Below are positions 8,412-17,903 of a stretch of 64,000 nt of DNA, piece by piece; the first letter of the stretch is position 1, and each line of letters starts with the position of its first letter. Under the pieces are notes generated by a model, which saw only the letters and a program-made list of their open reading frames with translations, was not told where the DNA came from and searched no databases. Location of the stretch: positions 1 through 64,000 of the forward strand of contig NZ_JACSKZ010000004.1 of assembly GCF_018617875.1 (NCBI RefSeq). The letters run 5' to 3'. Position numbers and translations under genes: made by a program. Origin of the DNA: Exiguobacterium algae (GTDB lineage: Bacteria > Bacillota > Bacilli > Exiguobacteriales > Exiguobacteriaceae).

Positions 8412-10160
8412 TTATTCGACGACAGCTAAGTCTTGAATCATGTAGAGATCGTAGTAAGCTCCACGACGGCGCATCAATTCTTCATGCGTCCCCGTTTCCA
8501 TGATTCGTCCATCTTCAACGACAACGATCTTATCCGCATCCGTAATGGTCGAGAGACGGTGTGCGACAATCAATGTCGTTCTTCCTCTCGTCAAGCGCGC
8601 CAGCGAATCCTGAATCATCGCTTCACTCTCTAAGTCAAGCGCACTTGTCGCTTCGTCAAGAATGAGAATCGGCGGGTTCTTCAAGAACACGCGGGCGATG
8701 GCGAGACGTTGTTTCTGTCCTCCGGATAGCTTCACACCTTTTTCCCCTACCGGTGTCGCATATCCGTCTTGCAGTTTTGAAATGAATTCATGGGCATTTG
8801 CCGCTTTCGCAGCCGCAATGACTTCTTCATCCGTCGCGTCCGGTTTCCCCATCCGAATGTTCATCGCGACTGACTCACTGAAGAGGACCGAGTCCTGCAT
8901 GACCATTCCAATCTGGTCACGGAGCGCACGGAGTTTAAAGTCACGTACGTCGACGCCATCTATTTGGATACTTCCATCCGTCACGTCATAAAAACGCGGA
9001 ATCAAACTGACGAGCGTCGATTTCCCCCCACCTGACATCCCGACGAAAGCCACCCGTTCACCTGATCGAATGTGCAAGTTTACATCGTTCAAGGCGCGGG
9101 TCCCTTCTTTTTCATAGGCGAAACTGACATGCTTGAGGTCAATTTCCCCCGCAGTCGCTACCGGAACAAACCCGTTCGGCTTCTCTTCGATATCGTACGT
9201 CTCATCTAAAAATTCGAAAACACGGTCCATCGAAGCGACCGACTGCGTGAGAGTCGTCGCCGAGTTGACCAAGCGACCAAGCGGTGCATAGAGACGATCG
9301 ATATAGGCGATGAACGCGACGAGCGTCCCGAGCGAAACTTGTTCCTGTATGACGAGCCATGAAGCGGTCGTGAAAATAAGAATCGGTGCGATGTCGGTAA
9401 TTGTTGACACAACGACATACGTTTTGGCGTTCCAGCTCGTATGTTTCAACGCTGCTTTCAAGAAGCCTCCATTTTGCTGTTCGAACGCTTTGTTTTCGTA
9501 CGGTTCAAGCGCGAAACTGCGGATGACGGCCATGCCGTTCACACGTTCGGTCAAGTGTCCTTGCAGATCGGCGAGCGCAGCAGATCGCTCACGTGTCAAT
9601 TGGCGTAAGCGTCCGTAGAAATAGCGGACGGCAAACGCGTAGAACGGGAGTGGCAAGATGGCAATCAACGTCAATTGCGGATCAATGCTGTACATGATCC
9701 CAATCGCAATGAAAATCGTGACCATGTCGAGCCAAATGTTCATTAACCCCGTAATGACAAAATCTTTCGTCTGCTCGACGTCATTGATGATCCGCGAAAT
9801 AATTTGACCGGTCTTGTTGTTCGAGTAATAACGAAGCGACAATTTTTGAACGTGGTCGAACAACCGGTTCCGCACATCGAACAGGACACGGGTCGCTGAC
9901 CATTGTGCCAGGTATTGACGTAAGTACTCGATTGGCGGTTTGAGGACCAGGAAGACGAAGAAGACGATACTGAATAACCAAACGAGTGTCGTGTAGTCTT
10001 GTGCCTGGGCATCTTCTGTCAAATAATTGTCGATGACATATCTATAAAGTAACGGTAAACCGAGCGGGATCGAAAACTTTAAAATCCCGACAAAAATCGT
10101 GAGTGCGATTTGTTTTTTATACGGACTGACAAACTGCATATAGCGTTTAATACTACCCAT
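8412..10160 (-). CDS. ygaD: ABC multidrug exporter half-transporter (YgaD type)
   Basis: A 582-residue fusion of an ABC type-1 exporter membrane domain (six helices, about residues 15-310) and a nucleotide-binding domain with Walker A GMSGGGKST, signature LSGGQKQR and Walker B ILILDEATSALD. All catalytic motifs are intact, so it should work as a homodimer. Length and position directly downstream of ygaC match B. subtilis YgaD, whose substrate is unknown. AAAGGAGG stands before the ATG. Confidence 0.88.
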   Translation of the reverse strand: MGSIKRYMQFVSPYKKQIALTIFVGILKFSIPLGLPLLYRYVIDNYLTEDAQAQDYTTLVWLFSIVFFVFLVLKPPIEYLRQYLAQWSATRVLFDVRNRLFDHVQKLSLRYYSNNKTGQIISRIINDVEQTKDFVITGLMNIWLDMVTIFIAIGIMYSIDPQLTLIAILPLPFYAFAVRYFYGRLRQLTRERSAALADLQGHLTERVNGMAVIRSFALEPYENKAFEQQNGGFLKAALKHTSWNAKTYVVVSTITDIAPILIFTTASWLVIQEQVSLGTLVAFIAYIDRLYAPLGRLVNSATTLTQSVASMDRVFEFLDETYDIEEKPNGFVPVATAGEIDLKHVSFAYEKEGTRALNDVNLHIRSGERVAFVGMSGGGKSTLVSLIPRFYDVTDGSIQIDGVDVRDFKLRALRDQIGMVMQDSVLFSESVAMNIRMGKPDATDEEVIAAAKAANAHEFISKLQDGYATPVGEKGVKLSGGQKQRLAIARVFLKNPPILILDEATSALDLESEAMIQDSLARLTRGRTTLIVAHRLSTITDADKIVVVEDGRIMETGTHEELMRRRGAYYDLYMIQDLAVVE

Positions 10161-10196
10161 GGTTCCTCCTTTAAGAAAAAAAGCGGAGATGAGGAA

Positions 10197-10739
10197 TCAT
10201 CTCCGGTAACGTGCTTCGTATTCGCGATACCATTCATCGACGAATGTTGGGTTGAACGGCCCTTTCCGTCCTCGAATCCAGTTGATCAGCTCTTGCACGT
10301 TCTGCTTCAAGATTCGATCAATCGCTTTCGGATAATTCATCTCGCGACGATGCCGCTCATATTCATCTTCATCTAAAATCGTATACGACATATCCGGGAA
10401 CACCTTGATGTCCAAATCGTAATCGATGTATTTGATGGCACGTTCATCCCCATCAAATGTAGTTGGCGAACCTAGATTACAGTAGTAGTAAATCCCGTCT
10501 TCGCGAATCATACAGATGACATTGAACCAATACTCAGATGAAAAGTAGCAAATTGCCGGCTCTCGCGTTCTCCATTGCCGACCGTCCGACTCACTGACCA
10601 TGATGCGGTCATTGAATCCGATCATATCCGTTTTTGACGACTGAAGGACGAGCGTTTCTTCCCAAACGCGATGCAAAGTTCCGTTGTGCTTGTAGCTCTG
10701 TATCTCGATCTTGCTACCTGCTTTGGGAAATAAGCTCAT
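10197..10739 (-). CDS. ygaC: YgaC-like nucleoside tri/diphosphatase family protein (DUF402)
   Basis: A 180-residue DUF402 protein. The family contains a characterised nucleoside tri- and diphosphatase (Ntdp type), using acidic residues in a beta-barrel; here the conserved stretch [20 protein letters not shown] and the C-terminal EYEARYR are present. It lies 36 nt upstream of the ygaD-like exporter in the same direction, as in B. subtilis. AAAGGAGGAG stands before the ATG. The enzymatic assignment is by family only. Confidence 0.8.
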   Translation of the reverse strand: MSLFPKAGSKIEIQSYKHNGTLHRVWEETLVLQSSKTDMIGFNDRIMVSESDGRQWRTREPAICYFSSEYWFNVICMIREDGIYYYCNLGSPTTFDGDERAIKYIDYDLDIKVFPDMSYTILDEDEYERHRREMNYPKAIDRILKQNVQELINWIRGRKGPFNPTFVDEWYREYEARYRR

Positions 10740-10828
10740 AAGCTCCTCCTTTCCGCTGTGATGCTATACAATTCTCATATTTAATTATAGCGACTTTCAG
10801 AACCAATGAAAAAGGAAATCTCTTATTT

Positions 10829-11254
10829 TCACGAATTTAGTGTCTCACGGAAGGCACGGCCCCGTTCTTGAAACATCGGACGAAGCACAAAATACTCGAC
10901 GAGTATGTTCGGAACATAACTATCAAACGTCACTTCATCGATCATTACGGCACGTCCGCTCCGTTCTTCCACACGATGAACATGGGTGAATCGTCTAAAC
11001 GGAAACGGCAGTTTGATTCCTTGGTCGGCAAACGCATGCTTTCCAGAAATCGCAATCCGACTGTCCCACGGAAGTTGTACCGGCCCTACACCGACAAGCA
11101 GTTTCACCTTGTTTCCTTCGACCGATGCACCATCCCCGATCAATTCGACTTTCGGGAATCTCGTCAACTTCGTTAATAACGAGGCATCCTGTAGCAACCC
11201 CCATAACGTCTCTACGGATGTGTCATATGTCGTCTCGACATCAAATCGTCTCAC
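10829..11254 (-). CDS. SRPBCC (START-like) superfamily protein
   Basis: A protein of about 141 residues with the polyketide-cyclase/START-like pattern: an N-terminal beta strand with VETLWGLLQDASLLTKL, central strands, and a long C-terminal helix (FVLRPMFQERGRAFRETL). Such helix-grip proteins bind lipids or other hydrophobic molecules; the ligand is unknown. The frame is open far into mutY, so the start is uncertain: GTG at 11254 with AGGTG 6 nt upstream is preferred, and GTG at 11263 is possible. Either overlaps the mutY 3' end, implying translational coupling. Confidence 0.65.
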   Translation of the reverse strand: MRRFDVETTYDTSVETLWGLLQDASLLTKLTRFPKVELIGDGASVEGNKVKLLVGVGPVQLPWDSRIAISGKHAFADQGIKLPFPFRRFTHVHRVEERSGRAVMIDEVTFDSYVPNILVEYFVLRPMFQERGRAFRETLNS

Positions 11255-12275
11255 CTTCGACACCTGCCAATCGCTCAAGTTTTTGTTGGGCAACAGATAC
11301 CGTCTTCTCCTCCCGTTCTGTCGGAGTGAACCAAACATATTCTTCTTCAGGGAGCGTTTCGACCTGATATAAATCGATATACCAGATGATATGAGAGAAA
11401 ACGTGCTTCACTTGACCCATGTATGTCCCGTTTAATTGTTCCCCCGTTCCCCGTTCAGTAAGCGGATATTGCCACATTCCTGCGAGCAACCCGTTGTCGG
11501 GACGCTGTATAAAAGCAATCTTCCCCTCTTTCTCACAATAGAGGGCATCATACATTTCAACGCGTGACGCCCCTTTTTTCGTTTTGACAGGTAGCTCATC
11601 TTGTACGTGATGGGCATAGGCATAACAATCGTCCTGCACCGGGCATAGCGAACACATCGGATTTTTCGGGGTACAAACCGTCGCCCCGAGTTCCATCACC
11701 CCTTCATTGAAATCTGAGGCATGGTTCGGGTCCATCAGCCGGCGTATGACTTGATCGAACACTTTTCGCGTTTTCGGAAGTGCAATATCCTCGTAAATCC
11801 CGAACTGCCGGGACATGACACGCATCACATTCCCATCGACTGCCGGCTCAGGCTGATTGTAAGCAATCGAGAGCACGGCTCCCGTCGTATATGGCCCGAC
11901 TCCTTTTAACTTCTCAAACTTCTCTTTCTCTTCCGGCACGATGCCATCATAAGTCGCCACAACTTCCTGTACAGCCTCATGTAAATTACGTACGCGCGAG
12001 TAATAGCCGAGACCTTCCCAATACTTCACCACTTCATCCGACTCAGCCGCTGCCAAGTCCTCGATGGTCGGAAAGCGCTCCATGAAACGGTTGAAGTACG
12101 GGATCACGGTATCCACTCTCGTCTGTTGAAGCATGACTTCACTCACCCACACGCGATATGGATTTTTCGCATGTCGCCACGGCAAATCGCGCTTTTCACG
12201 ATTGAACCAGGTGAGGAGATTTTCATTAAAATCATTAATGTTATAATTTGTGAATATTTTATCAAAATCAAGCAT
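11241..12275 (-). CDS. mutY: A/G-specific adenine DNA glycosylase MutY
   Basis: A 344-residue base-excision repair glycosylase removing adenine opposite 8-oxoguanine. Landmarks: catalytic Glu46 in VSEVMLQQT, helix-hairpin-helix LKGVGPYTTGAV, catalytic Asp147 in AVDGNVMRV, the 4Fe-4S loop with Cys201, Cys208, Cys211 and Cys217, and a C-terminal NUDIX-like domain (about 225-340). It is divergent from yfhP, the same pairing as in B. subtilis (yfhQ/yfhP). GGGGA stands before the ATG. Confidence 0.95.
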   Translation of the reverse strand: MLDFDKIFTNYNINDFNENLLTWFNREKRDLPWRHAKNPYRVWVSEVMLQQTRVDTVIPYFNRFMERFPTIEDLAAAESDEVVKYWEGLGYYSRVRNLHEAVQEVVATYDGIVPEEKEKFEKLKGVGPYTTGAVLSIAYNQPEPAVDGNVMRVMSRQFGIYEDIALPKTRKVFDQVIRRLMDPNHASDFNEGVMELGATVCTPKNPMCSLCPVQDDCYAYAHHVQDELPVKTKKGASRVEMYDALYCEKEGKIAFIQRPDNGLLAGMWQYPLTERGTGEQLNGTYMGQVKHVFSHIIWYIDLYQVETLPEEEYVWFTPTEREEKTVSVAQQKLERLAGVEGETI

Positions 12276-12364
12276 TTCAGTTCCCCTTAATTTAAAAATA
12301 TTGTATGATAAATAGGATTAGAACCCGTCGTTTTTGCGTTTTCTTATGGAGGTGCTGATGCACA

Positions 12365-13348
12365 TTGGATACAGCGACACACATCGGAATGGGACTCGGA
12401 TTAAGCGCCATTGCAACGCTCAGCCCTGAGGTGTCGGGCGATGCACAGATGTTTCTAGCCATGACCGCAACTGCTCTCGTCGGCTCTCATGCGCCAGACT
12501 TTGATACGATCTTTAAACTAAAAGGAAATAGCACTTATTTACGCCAGCATCGCGGTCGTTCACACGGAATCACCGCGCTTCTTGCTTGGCCGATTATCGT
12601 CAGTGCCATCATCGGAGCGGTACTTGGCGTCAGTCCGGCATCCCTTTGGGTAATGGCGCAAATCGCCGTTATCCTGCACGTCACCGTCGACTTATTTAAT
12701 GCCTATGGAACACAAGCGTTACAACCGTTCTCAAAAAAATGGATTGGTTGGGGTGTCATCGGTACGTTTGATCCTTACTTGTTCTCCGCCTATTACGGTG
12801 CATATGCATTATGGATGATAACCGGTGCAACTGTCCCTATTTTTGCATTGCTGATCGCACTTGTCATCAGTTACTATGCAATTCAATTTAAAATGCGTAA
12901 CCGTGCCCTCGCCACAGTCGCACGACATTTCGCAGGGGCACATGAGTTGTTCATCTCACCTGGGATTGGCTGGGACGATTGGCATGTCGCCGTTCGTTTC
13001 CGTGACGGACTCGGTGCCGTCAAAGTGAAAAAAGGCAAAGTCATCGAATGCGGCCGCTTCCGTGACAAACCGATGCCAGGGGAAGAAGACATCCACTTCG
13101 TCGAGGCACGGAAAAATGCCGACCTTCAGGCATTTCTTGAGTTTTCAAAGATTCATACGTATACGGTCACCCGCTACAATGGGATGATTGAATACCGCTT
13201 TACGAATCTGCGTTACTTCTCGAAGAACATGTATCCTTTCGTTGCTGTCGTCATCGTTGATGAACAATCGAACGAAGTGCTCTCATCCTTTACCGGTTGG
13301 GTGTTCAGCGAAGACAGCCTTCAAAAGAAATTGGCTTTCGAACAATAA
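12365..13348 (+). CDS. yfhP: YfhP family membrane-bound metal-dependent hydrolase (DUF457)
   Basis: A 327-residue protein with the DUF457/YdjM pattern of His and Asp residues: DTATHIGMG at the N-terminus, SHAPDFDT, RHRGRSHGI and HVTVDLFNAYG, interleaved with four or so membrane segments in the first ~180 residues, then a soluble C-terminal domain. This resembles membrane phosphoesterases that bind metal; the substrate is unknown. The TTG start is supported by GGAGGTG 10 nt upstream and by the conserved MDTATH beginning. Confidence 0.85.
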   Translation: MDTATHIGMGLGLSAIATLSPEVSGDAQMFLAMTATALVGSHAPDFDTIFKLKGNSTYLRQHRGRSHGITALLAWPIIVSAIIGAVLGVSPASLWVMAQIAVILHVTVDLFNAYGTQALQPFSKKWIGWGVIGTFDPYLFSAYYGAYALWMITGATVPIFALLIALVISYYAIQFKMRNRALATVARHFAGAHELFISPGIGWDDWHVAVRFRDGLGAVKVKKGKVIECGRFRDKPMPGEEDIHFVEARKNADLQAFLEFSKIHTYTVTRYNGMIEYRFTNLRYFSKNMYPFVAVVIVDEQSNEVLSSFTGWVFSEDSLQKKLAFEQ

Positions 13349-13377
13349 AAAGTCGCTCACTCCGAGCGGCTTTTTTT
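13347..13377. terminator. Bidirectional terminator yfhP/yceI-like
   Basis: A 12-bp stem (13347-13358 with 13364-13375, one wobble pair) with a T run on the plus strand and A run on the other side lies between convergent genes. Confidence 0.8.
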
Positions 13378-13909
13378 ATGATCCCATTCCTGAAAAATGA
13401 AGCTCAAATTCATACGTCACCTTTTGTCCCACAAGGACACCGCCAGCCTCTAATGCCTGATTCCAAGTGAGCCCATATGCCTCACGATTGATGACTCCAC
13501 TCCCGACACACAGAACAAGCTGTTGTCCGCCCGTCCCTTTTTTCACCCGTAAAATGGTTACGTCCACCCTCTCTTCACGTGTCTCCCCACGAATCGTTAA
13601 ATTTCCGACAAGTTGGTATTTTCCATGACCTTTAGAATGAAACGCCTTGGATTCGAATGAGATGTAGGGATATTTATCGACATAGAAAAAATCACTCGAG
13701 CGCAGGTGACGATCCCGTTCCTTTCCGTGCGTTTCGATGGACGCCACTTGAATGAGAACGTTGACGTGCGCATCGTTTAAATTATGCGGGTCGCCCTTCG
13801 CCTCAATTTTGAATTGCTTAAACTCCCCTCTTACTTTGGACACTCTCATATGCCGCACACTGAATGAGATCTTGCTGCGTGTCAGATCGACGTGATACGT
13901 ACCTGCCAT
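13376..13909 (-). CDS. YceI family lipid-binding-like protein
   Basis: A 177-residue YceI-domain protein, a lipocalin-like barrel that in some bacteria binds polyisoprenoids. It shows the typical DLTRSKISFSVRHM start, FESKAFHSKGHGKYQLVGNLTIRG and C-terminal EFELH. It has no signal peptide, so it is cytoplasmic here. The ATG at 13909 has GAGGGAG 9 nt upstream; a TTG three codons earlier abuts that site. The physiological ligand is not known. Confidence 0.85.
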   Translation of the reverse strand: MAGTYHVDLTRSKISFSVRHMRVSKVRGEFKQFKIEAKGDPHNLNDAHVNVLIQVASIETHGKERDRHLRSSDFFYVDKYPYISFESKAFHSKGHGKYQLVGNLTIRGETREERVDVTILRVKKGTGGQQLVLCVGSGVINREAYGLTWNQALEAGGVLVGQKVTYEFELHFSGMGS

Positions 13910-14014
13910 GAGGACCAACTCCCTCGCTTCCAGTCTGTTTATACTAGATTGTTTACCTGAACGGAATCACTTAAAACCCGAAAGGAATTTGTTACGAATT
14001 ATTGTCAAAAAATT

Positions 14015-14044
14015 TTGACTTTTGTCACACCAAACCGTTAGGAT
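14015..14044 (+). promoter_or_regulatory. Promoter of the aldehyde dehydrogenase operon
   Basis: TTGACT (14015-14020) and TAGGAT (14039-14044) are 18 bp apart, ahead of the cre box and the ALDH gene. Confidence 0.5.
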
Positions 14045-14073
14045 AAAAAAGGGAGCTGTTCGTTTACAACAAA

Positions 14074-14088
14074 ATGTAAGCGCATACA
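14074..14088 (+). promoter_or_regulatory. cre box (CcpA site)
   Basis: ATGTAAGCGCATACA fits WTGNAANCGNWNNCW at every position. It lies about 30 nt downstream of the promoter -10 and 35 nt before the ALDH start, where bound CcpA would repress by roadblock. Function is inferred. Confidence 0.65.
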
Positions 14089-14123
14089 TAACTCCTCTAA
14101 CTTGTAAAAAGGGAGGAACGAAC

Positions 14124-15644
14124 ATGATTTATGAAGTACCGAACTCAGCAGGAACGAAAGTACATTTTAAGGACCGCTATGAGAATTACATCAACGGAAA
14201 ATGGACCGCTCCATTTAACGGTCAATACTTTGAGAATACGTCCCCTGTAAACGGTAAAGTATTATGTGAAGTCGCCCGATCCACAAAAGAAGATATCGAT
14301 CTCGCTTTAGATGCCGCTCATGCCGCAAAAGAGGCATGGGGGAAAACAAGTGTGACAGAACGTTCTGTCATTCTGAATAAAATCGCTGATCGTATGGAAG
14401 AAAATTTAGAAATGCTCGCTTATGCCGAAACTTGGGAAAATGGGAAGGCGGTACGGGAAACGCTAAATGCGGACCTTCCTCTTGCCATTGACCACTTCCG
14501 GTATTTCGCGGGTGTCATCCGTTCACAGGAAGGTGGAATCAGCGAACTCGACCATGATACAGTCGCTTACCACTTCACTGAACCGCTCGGCGTTGTCGCA
14601 CAAATCATTCCGTGGAACTTCCCTCTCCTGATGGCGGTATGGAAGTTGGCACCTGCCCTCGCAGCCGGAAACTGTGTCGTCCTAAAGCCGGCGGAACAGA
14701 CGCCTGCTTCCATTATGGTCCTCATGGAGCTCATTGAAGACCTGCTTCCTGCCGGTGTCGTCAACATCGTCAACGGATTCGGACTCGAGGCCGGAAAACC
14801 ACTTGCTTCAAGCGACCGTGTCGATAAAGTAGCCTTCACAGGTGAAACAACGACAGGACGTTTAATCATGCAATACGCTTCACAAAACATCATCCCGGTC
14901 ACTTTAGAGCTTGGAGGAAAATCGCCAAACATCTTCTTCGCCGACATTATGGATGCTGATGATGATTTCTTTGATAAAGCAATCGAAGGACTCGTCATGT
15001 TCGCCTTGAACCAAGGCGAAGTTTGTACATGCCCATCCCGCGCCCTCATTCATGAGTCGATTTACGACAAATTCATGGAGCGCGTGATCGAACGAGTGAA
15101 AGCCATCAAACTCGGGAATCCGCTCGACTCTGACGTCATGATGGGAGCGCAAGCTTCAAATGAGCAGATGGAGAAAATCCTGTCCTATCTTGAAATCGGA
15201 AAGTCAGAAGGAGCGGAATGCTTGATTGGCGGAGAACGTAATATGATGGACGGTGACCTTGCTGATGGTTTCTACATTCAACCAACAATCTTCAAAGGTC
15301 ATAACAAAATGCGCATCTTCCAGGAAGAAATCTTCGGACCGGTCCTTTCTGTCACGACGTTTAAAGATGATGCGGAAGCACTCGCCATCGCGAATGATAC
15401 GTTGTATGGTCTTGGCGCAGGCGTCTGGACTCGAGACATGAACCGTGCCTATCGCTTCGGACGTGAAATCCAAGCCGGTCGTGTCTGGATCAACTGTTAT
15501 CACCAATATCCGGCTCATGCCGCATTTGGTGGTTACAAAATGTCAGGAATCGGGCGTGAAAACCATAAGATGATGCTCAGCCATTATCAACGGACGAAAA
15601 ACATGCTCGTCAGCTACAGCGAACAAAAGCTCGGGTTCTTCTAA
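14124..15644 (+). CDS. NAD-dependent (acet)aldehyde dehydrogenase
   Basis: A 506-residue aldehyde dehydrogenase of the acetaldehyde/ExaC-AldB group. It has the cofactor-binding WNFPLLM and KPAEQTP segments, FTGETTTG, catalytic Glu262 in LELGGKSPN and the nucleophile in GEVCTCPSR (Cys301 and Cys303). Length fits the group. The ATG at 14124 has GGGAGG upstream; the frame is open further upstream, but that part covers the promoter and cre box. It is followed after one base by a DUF779 gene, a partner typical of this ALDH group. Likely role: oxidation of acetaldehyde or similar aldehydes to acids, under catabolite repression. Confidence 0.9.
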   Translation: MIYEVPNSAGTKVHFKDRYENYINGKWTAPFNGQYFENTSPVNGKVLCEVARSTKEDIDLALDAAHAAKEAWGKTSVTERSVILNKIADRMEENLEMLAYAETWENGKAVRETLNADLPLAIDHFRYFAGVIRSQEGGISELDHDTVAYHFTEPLGVVAQIIPWNFPLLMAVWKLAPALAAGNCVVLKPAEQTPASIMVLMELIEDLLPAGVVNIVNGFGLEAGKPLASSDRVDKVAFTGETTTGRLIMQYASQNIIPVTLELGGKSPNIFFADIMDADDDFFDKAIEGLVMFALNQGEVCTCPSRALIHESIYDKFMERVIERVKAIKLGNPLDSDVMMGAQASNEQMEKILSYLEIGKSEGAECLIGGERNMMDGDLADGFYIQPTIFKGHNKMRIFQEEIFGPVLSVTTFKDDAEALAIANDTLYGLGAGVWTRDMNRAYRFGREIQAGRVWINCYHQYPAHAAFGGYKMSGIGRENHKMMLSHYQRTKNMLVSYSEQKLGFF

Positions 15645-15645
15645 G

Positions 15646-16005
15646 ATGGTGAAACGAGTCGAGGCCACCCCCGCCGCGCTCGATTTGATCGAACGTCTTA
15701 AGTCGAAGCACGGTCCACTGCTGTTTCATCAATCAGGAGGATGCTGTGATGGAAGTTCACCCATGTGCTTTCCACGCGACGAGTTCATGGTGGGCGATCA
15801 CGATGTGCTCCTTGGTGAAATCGGAGACACCCCGTTCTATATCCACGAGAAACAATACGATTATTGGAAACATACGCAACTCATCATCGATGTGGTCGAT
15901 GGTCGGGGCGGGATGTTCTCTCTTGAAGGCGTGGAAGGAAAACGATTTTTAGGGCGTTCAAGAGTATTCACTGAAGAAGAGCGTGCGGAACTGAATCAAG
16001 TCTAA
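15646..16005 (+). CDS. DUF779 protein accompanying aldehyde dehydrogenase
   Basis: A 119-residue DUF779 protein with the characteristic SGGCCDGSSPMCFP motif (about residues 30-43), a Cys-rich loop that could bind a metal or an aldehyde adduct. The family is regularly found next to acetaldehyde dehydrogenase genes; its biochemical role is unknown. Its start lies one base after the ALDH stop, so it is translationally coupled. Confidence 0.85.
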   Translation: MVKRVEATPAALDLIERLKSKHGPLLFHQSGGCCDGSSPMCFPRDEFMVGDHDVLLGEIGDTPFYIHEKQYDYWKHTQLIIDVVDGRGGMFSLEGVEGKRFLGRSRVFTEEERAELNQV

Positions 16006-16006
16006 G

Positions 16007-16040
16007 AATAGGGCCCCGCTCCAATGAGCGAGGCCTTATT
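16007..16040. terminator. Terminator between DUF779 gene and potD
   Basis: An imperfect 15-nt inverted repeat (16007-16021 with 16026-16040) sits between convergent genes, with a short T run on the plus side. Confidence 0.55.
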
Positions 16041-16041
16041 T

Positions 16042-17112
16042 TCATTTACTTTGCATTTTAAACTGCAAATATAACTCATTATAATAAGCGTTCATCCGCT
16101 TCCCTAAATTTTCGTATACTTCAAGTTCTTGCGTCACTTCGCGAGACGGATAGAATCGCTCATCTGACGTCACTTCTTCATCTAAAAACTCGAGTGCCGC
16201 TTCGTTCGGAGTCGAATAGCCTACATAGTCCGTGTTTCGCGCCGCAATCTCAGCATCTAACATGAAGTCGATGAATTGATGCGCACCATCCACGTTTTGT
16301 GCCGTACTTGGAATGACGAGGTTATCAAACCAGAGGTTCGTCCCCTCTTCCGGAATGACATACGTCAGTTCTTCATTTTCGTACATGATTTCCGAAGCAT
16401 CCCCGGACCAGACAACGGCTGCCGCTGCTTCACGGTTCGCCATGAGCATCTTGATTTCATCTCCAACGATGGCTTTGATATTTGGCCAAAGCGTCGTTAA
16501 CCTTTCTTCTGCCTCAATCAACTCATCTTTATTCGTCGTATTGAGCGAATAGCCAAGCGAGTTTAAGCCGAAGCCCATCACTTCGCGCGTCCCGTCTGCA
16601 AGAAGGATGTCGTTTTCAAGCGGCATCTTCCATAAGTCGTTCCACGATGTGATCTCACCATCGACTAATTCAGGATTATAGACGATCCCGACCGTTCCCC
16701 AGAAGTAAGGAACCGAATATTTGTTACCCGGATCGAACGATTTGTCGAGAAAGCGTGGGTCGATATTGTCGAAATTCTCAAGCTTGTCGTAATCGATTGG
16801 CAGCAATAAATCCTCTTCAATCATTTTACTGATCGCATAGTCTGACGGGACGGCTACATCGAACGCCGTACCCCCTTGCTCGATTTTCGTGAGCATCGCC
16901 TCGTTCGAATCGAATGTTTGGTAGACGACTTTCAACCCACTCTGCTCTTCGAACTCACCAATCAAGTCCTCATCGATATAATCTCCCCAGTTATAGACGA
17001 CAAGCGTATTGTCGCCACCAAATCCTTGCGCGGCATTCAATTGCTGAATCCAAAGAAGGAGACCGAAGCTGACAATCAACGGGACAGCCAACATGATGAT
17101 TAATTTTTTCAT
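16042..17112 (-). CDS. potD: Spermidine/putrescine-binding protein PotD
   Basis: A 356-residue polyamine solute-binding protein. The mature part starts with NTLVVYNWGDYIDEDLI, the PotD/PotF hallmark, and holds PSDYAISKMI, YSVPYFWGTVGIVYNP and a late AVVWSGDA. The N-terminus (residues 1-28) is a hydrophobic signal or anchor without a lipobox cysteine, unusual for a Gram-positive binding protein; it may stay anchored by an uncleaved signal. It is the last gene of the pot operon, overlapping potC by ATGA. Confidence 0.93.
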   Translation of the reverse strand: MKKLIIMLAVPLIVSFGLLLWIQQLNAAQGFGGDNTLVVYNWGDYIDEDLIGEFEEQSGLKVVYQTFDSNEAMLTKIEQGGTAFDVAVPSDYAISKMIEEDLLLPIDYDKLENFDNIDPRFLDKSFDPGNKYSVPYFWGTVGIVYNPELVDGEITSWNDLWKMPLENDILLADGTREVMGFGLNSLGYSLNTTNKDELIEAEERLTTLWPNIKAIVGDEIKMLMANREAAAAVVWSGDASEIMYENEELTYVIPEEGTNLWFDNLVIPSTAQNVDGAHQFIDFMLDAEIAARNTDYVGYSTPNEAALEFLDEEVTSDERFYPSREVTQELEVYENLGKRMNAYYNELYLQFKMQSK

Positions 17113-17903
17113 CGTCTAACCTCCTTTGCTCCTCGTTGCGCCAACACATAATATCCAATGACAAGGATGAGGGTGAAGACGAATAGAATGGCAGACAGTG
17201 CATTGATTTCAAGCGAGATTCCTTGACGAGCACGCGAGTAGATTTCTACTGCGAGTGTCGTGAACCCGTTCCCTGTCACGAAGAACGTAACTGCAAAGTC
17301 ATCTAACGAGTACGTGAGCGCCGTGAAGAATCCGGCGAACACGCCTGGTGTGATATACGGGAGAATGACTTTTGTCAACACATCCCATGTACTGGCCCCT
17401 AAATCACGCGACGCATCAATCAGCGTCGGGCTCATCTCTTGAAGTTTCGGCAACACCAAGATGACGACAATCGGAACCGAGAAGGCGATGTGCGACAAGA
17501 GAACCGAATAGAAGCCTAACTGAATCCCGAGCATCGTGAAGAGAATCAAGAACGATGCCCCGATGATGACGTCCGGGCTGACAATTAAGACGTTGTTCAA
17601 TGACAAGAGCGACGTCTTCGTAACCCTTTGTTTCGCCGTATAAATGGCGAGCGCCCCGATGACACCGAGCACAGTTGAAATCGTCGCGGATAGCAGGGCG
17701 ATGACAATCGTGTTCAAGACGATGACGAGCAGTCGCGTGTCCGTGAAGAGTGACTTATACCATTCAAGCGTGAATCCCTCAAAGTTACTCATCGTTCCGC
17801 CACTGTTGAACGAGTAGAAGACCAAATATAAGATTGGCGCGTATAAAATGAAGAACACGGCCGCCAAGTATAAGTTTGATAATTTGAATCGTTTACGTTT
17901 CAT
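17109..17903 (-). CDS. potC: Polyamine ABC transporter permease PotC
   Basis: A 264-residue inner-membrane permease with six predicted helices and the EAA-type loop [20 protein letters not shown] (about residues 162-181) that contacts PotA. It pairs with PotB in the PotABCD importer. It starts in an ATGA overlap with the potB stop and ends in an ATGA overlap with potD, so the operon is tightly coupled. Confidence 0.93.
   Translation of the reverse strand: MKRKRFKLSNLYLAAVFFILYAPILYLVFYSFNSGGTMSNFEGFTLEWYKSLFTDTRLLVIVLNTIVIALLSATISTVLGVIGALAIYTAKQRVTKTSLLSLNNVLIVSPDVIIGASFLILFTMLGIQLGFYSVLLSHIAFSVPIVVILVLPKLQEMSPTLIDASRDLGASTWDVLTKVILPYITPGVFAGFFTALTYSLDDFAVTFFVTGNGFTTLAVEIYSRARQGISLEINALSAILFVFTLILVIGYYVLAQRGAKEVRR

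Noticed and set aside
14022-14123. Upstream extension of the aldehyde dehydrogenase frame by 34 codons
   Set aside because: The extension covers the promoter -10 and the cre box and has no ribosome-binding site; the ATG at 14124 has a good one and matches the family N-terminus.
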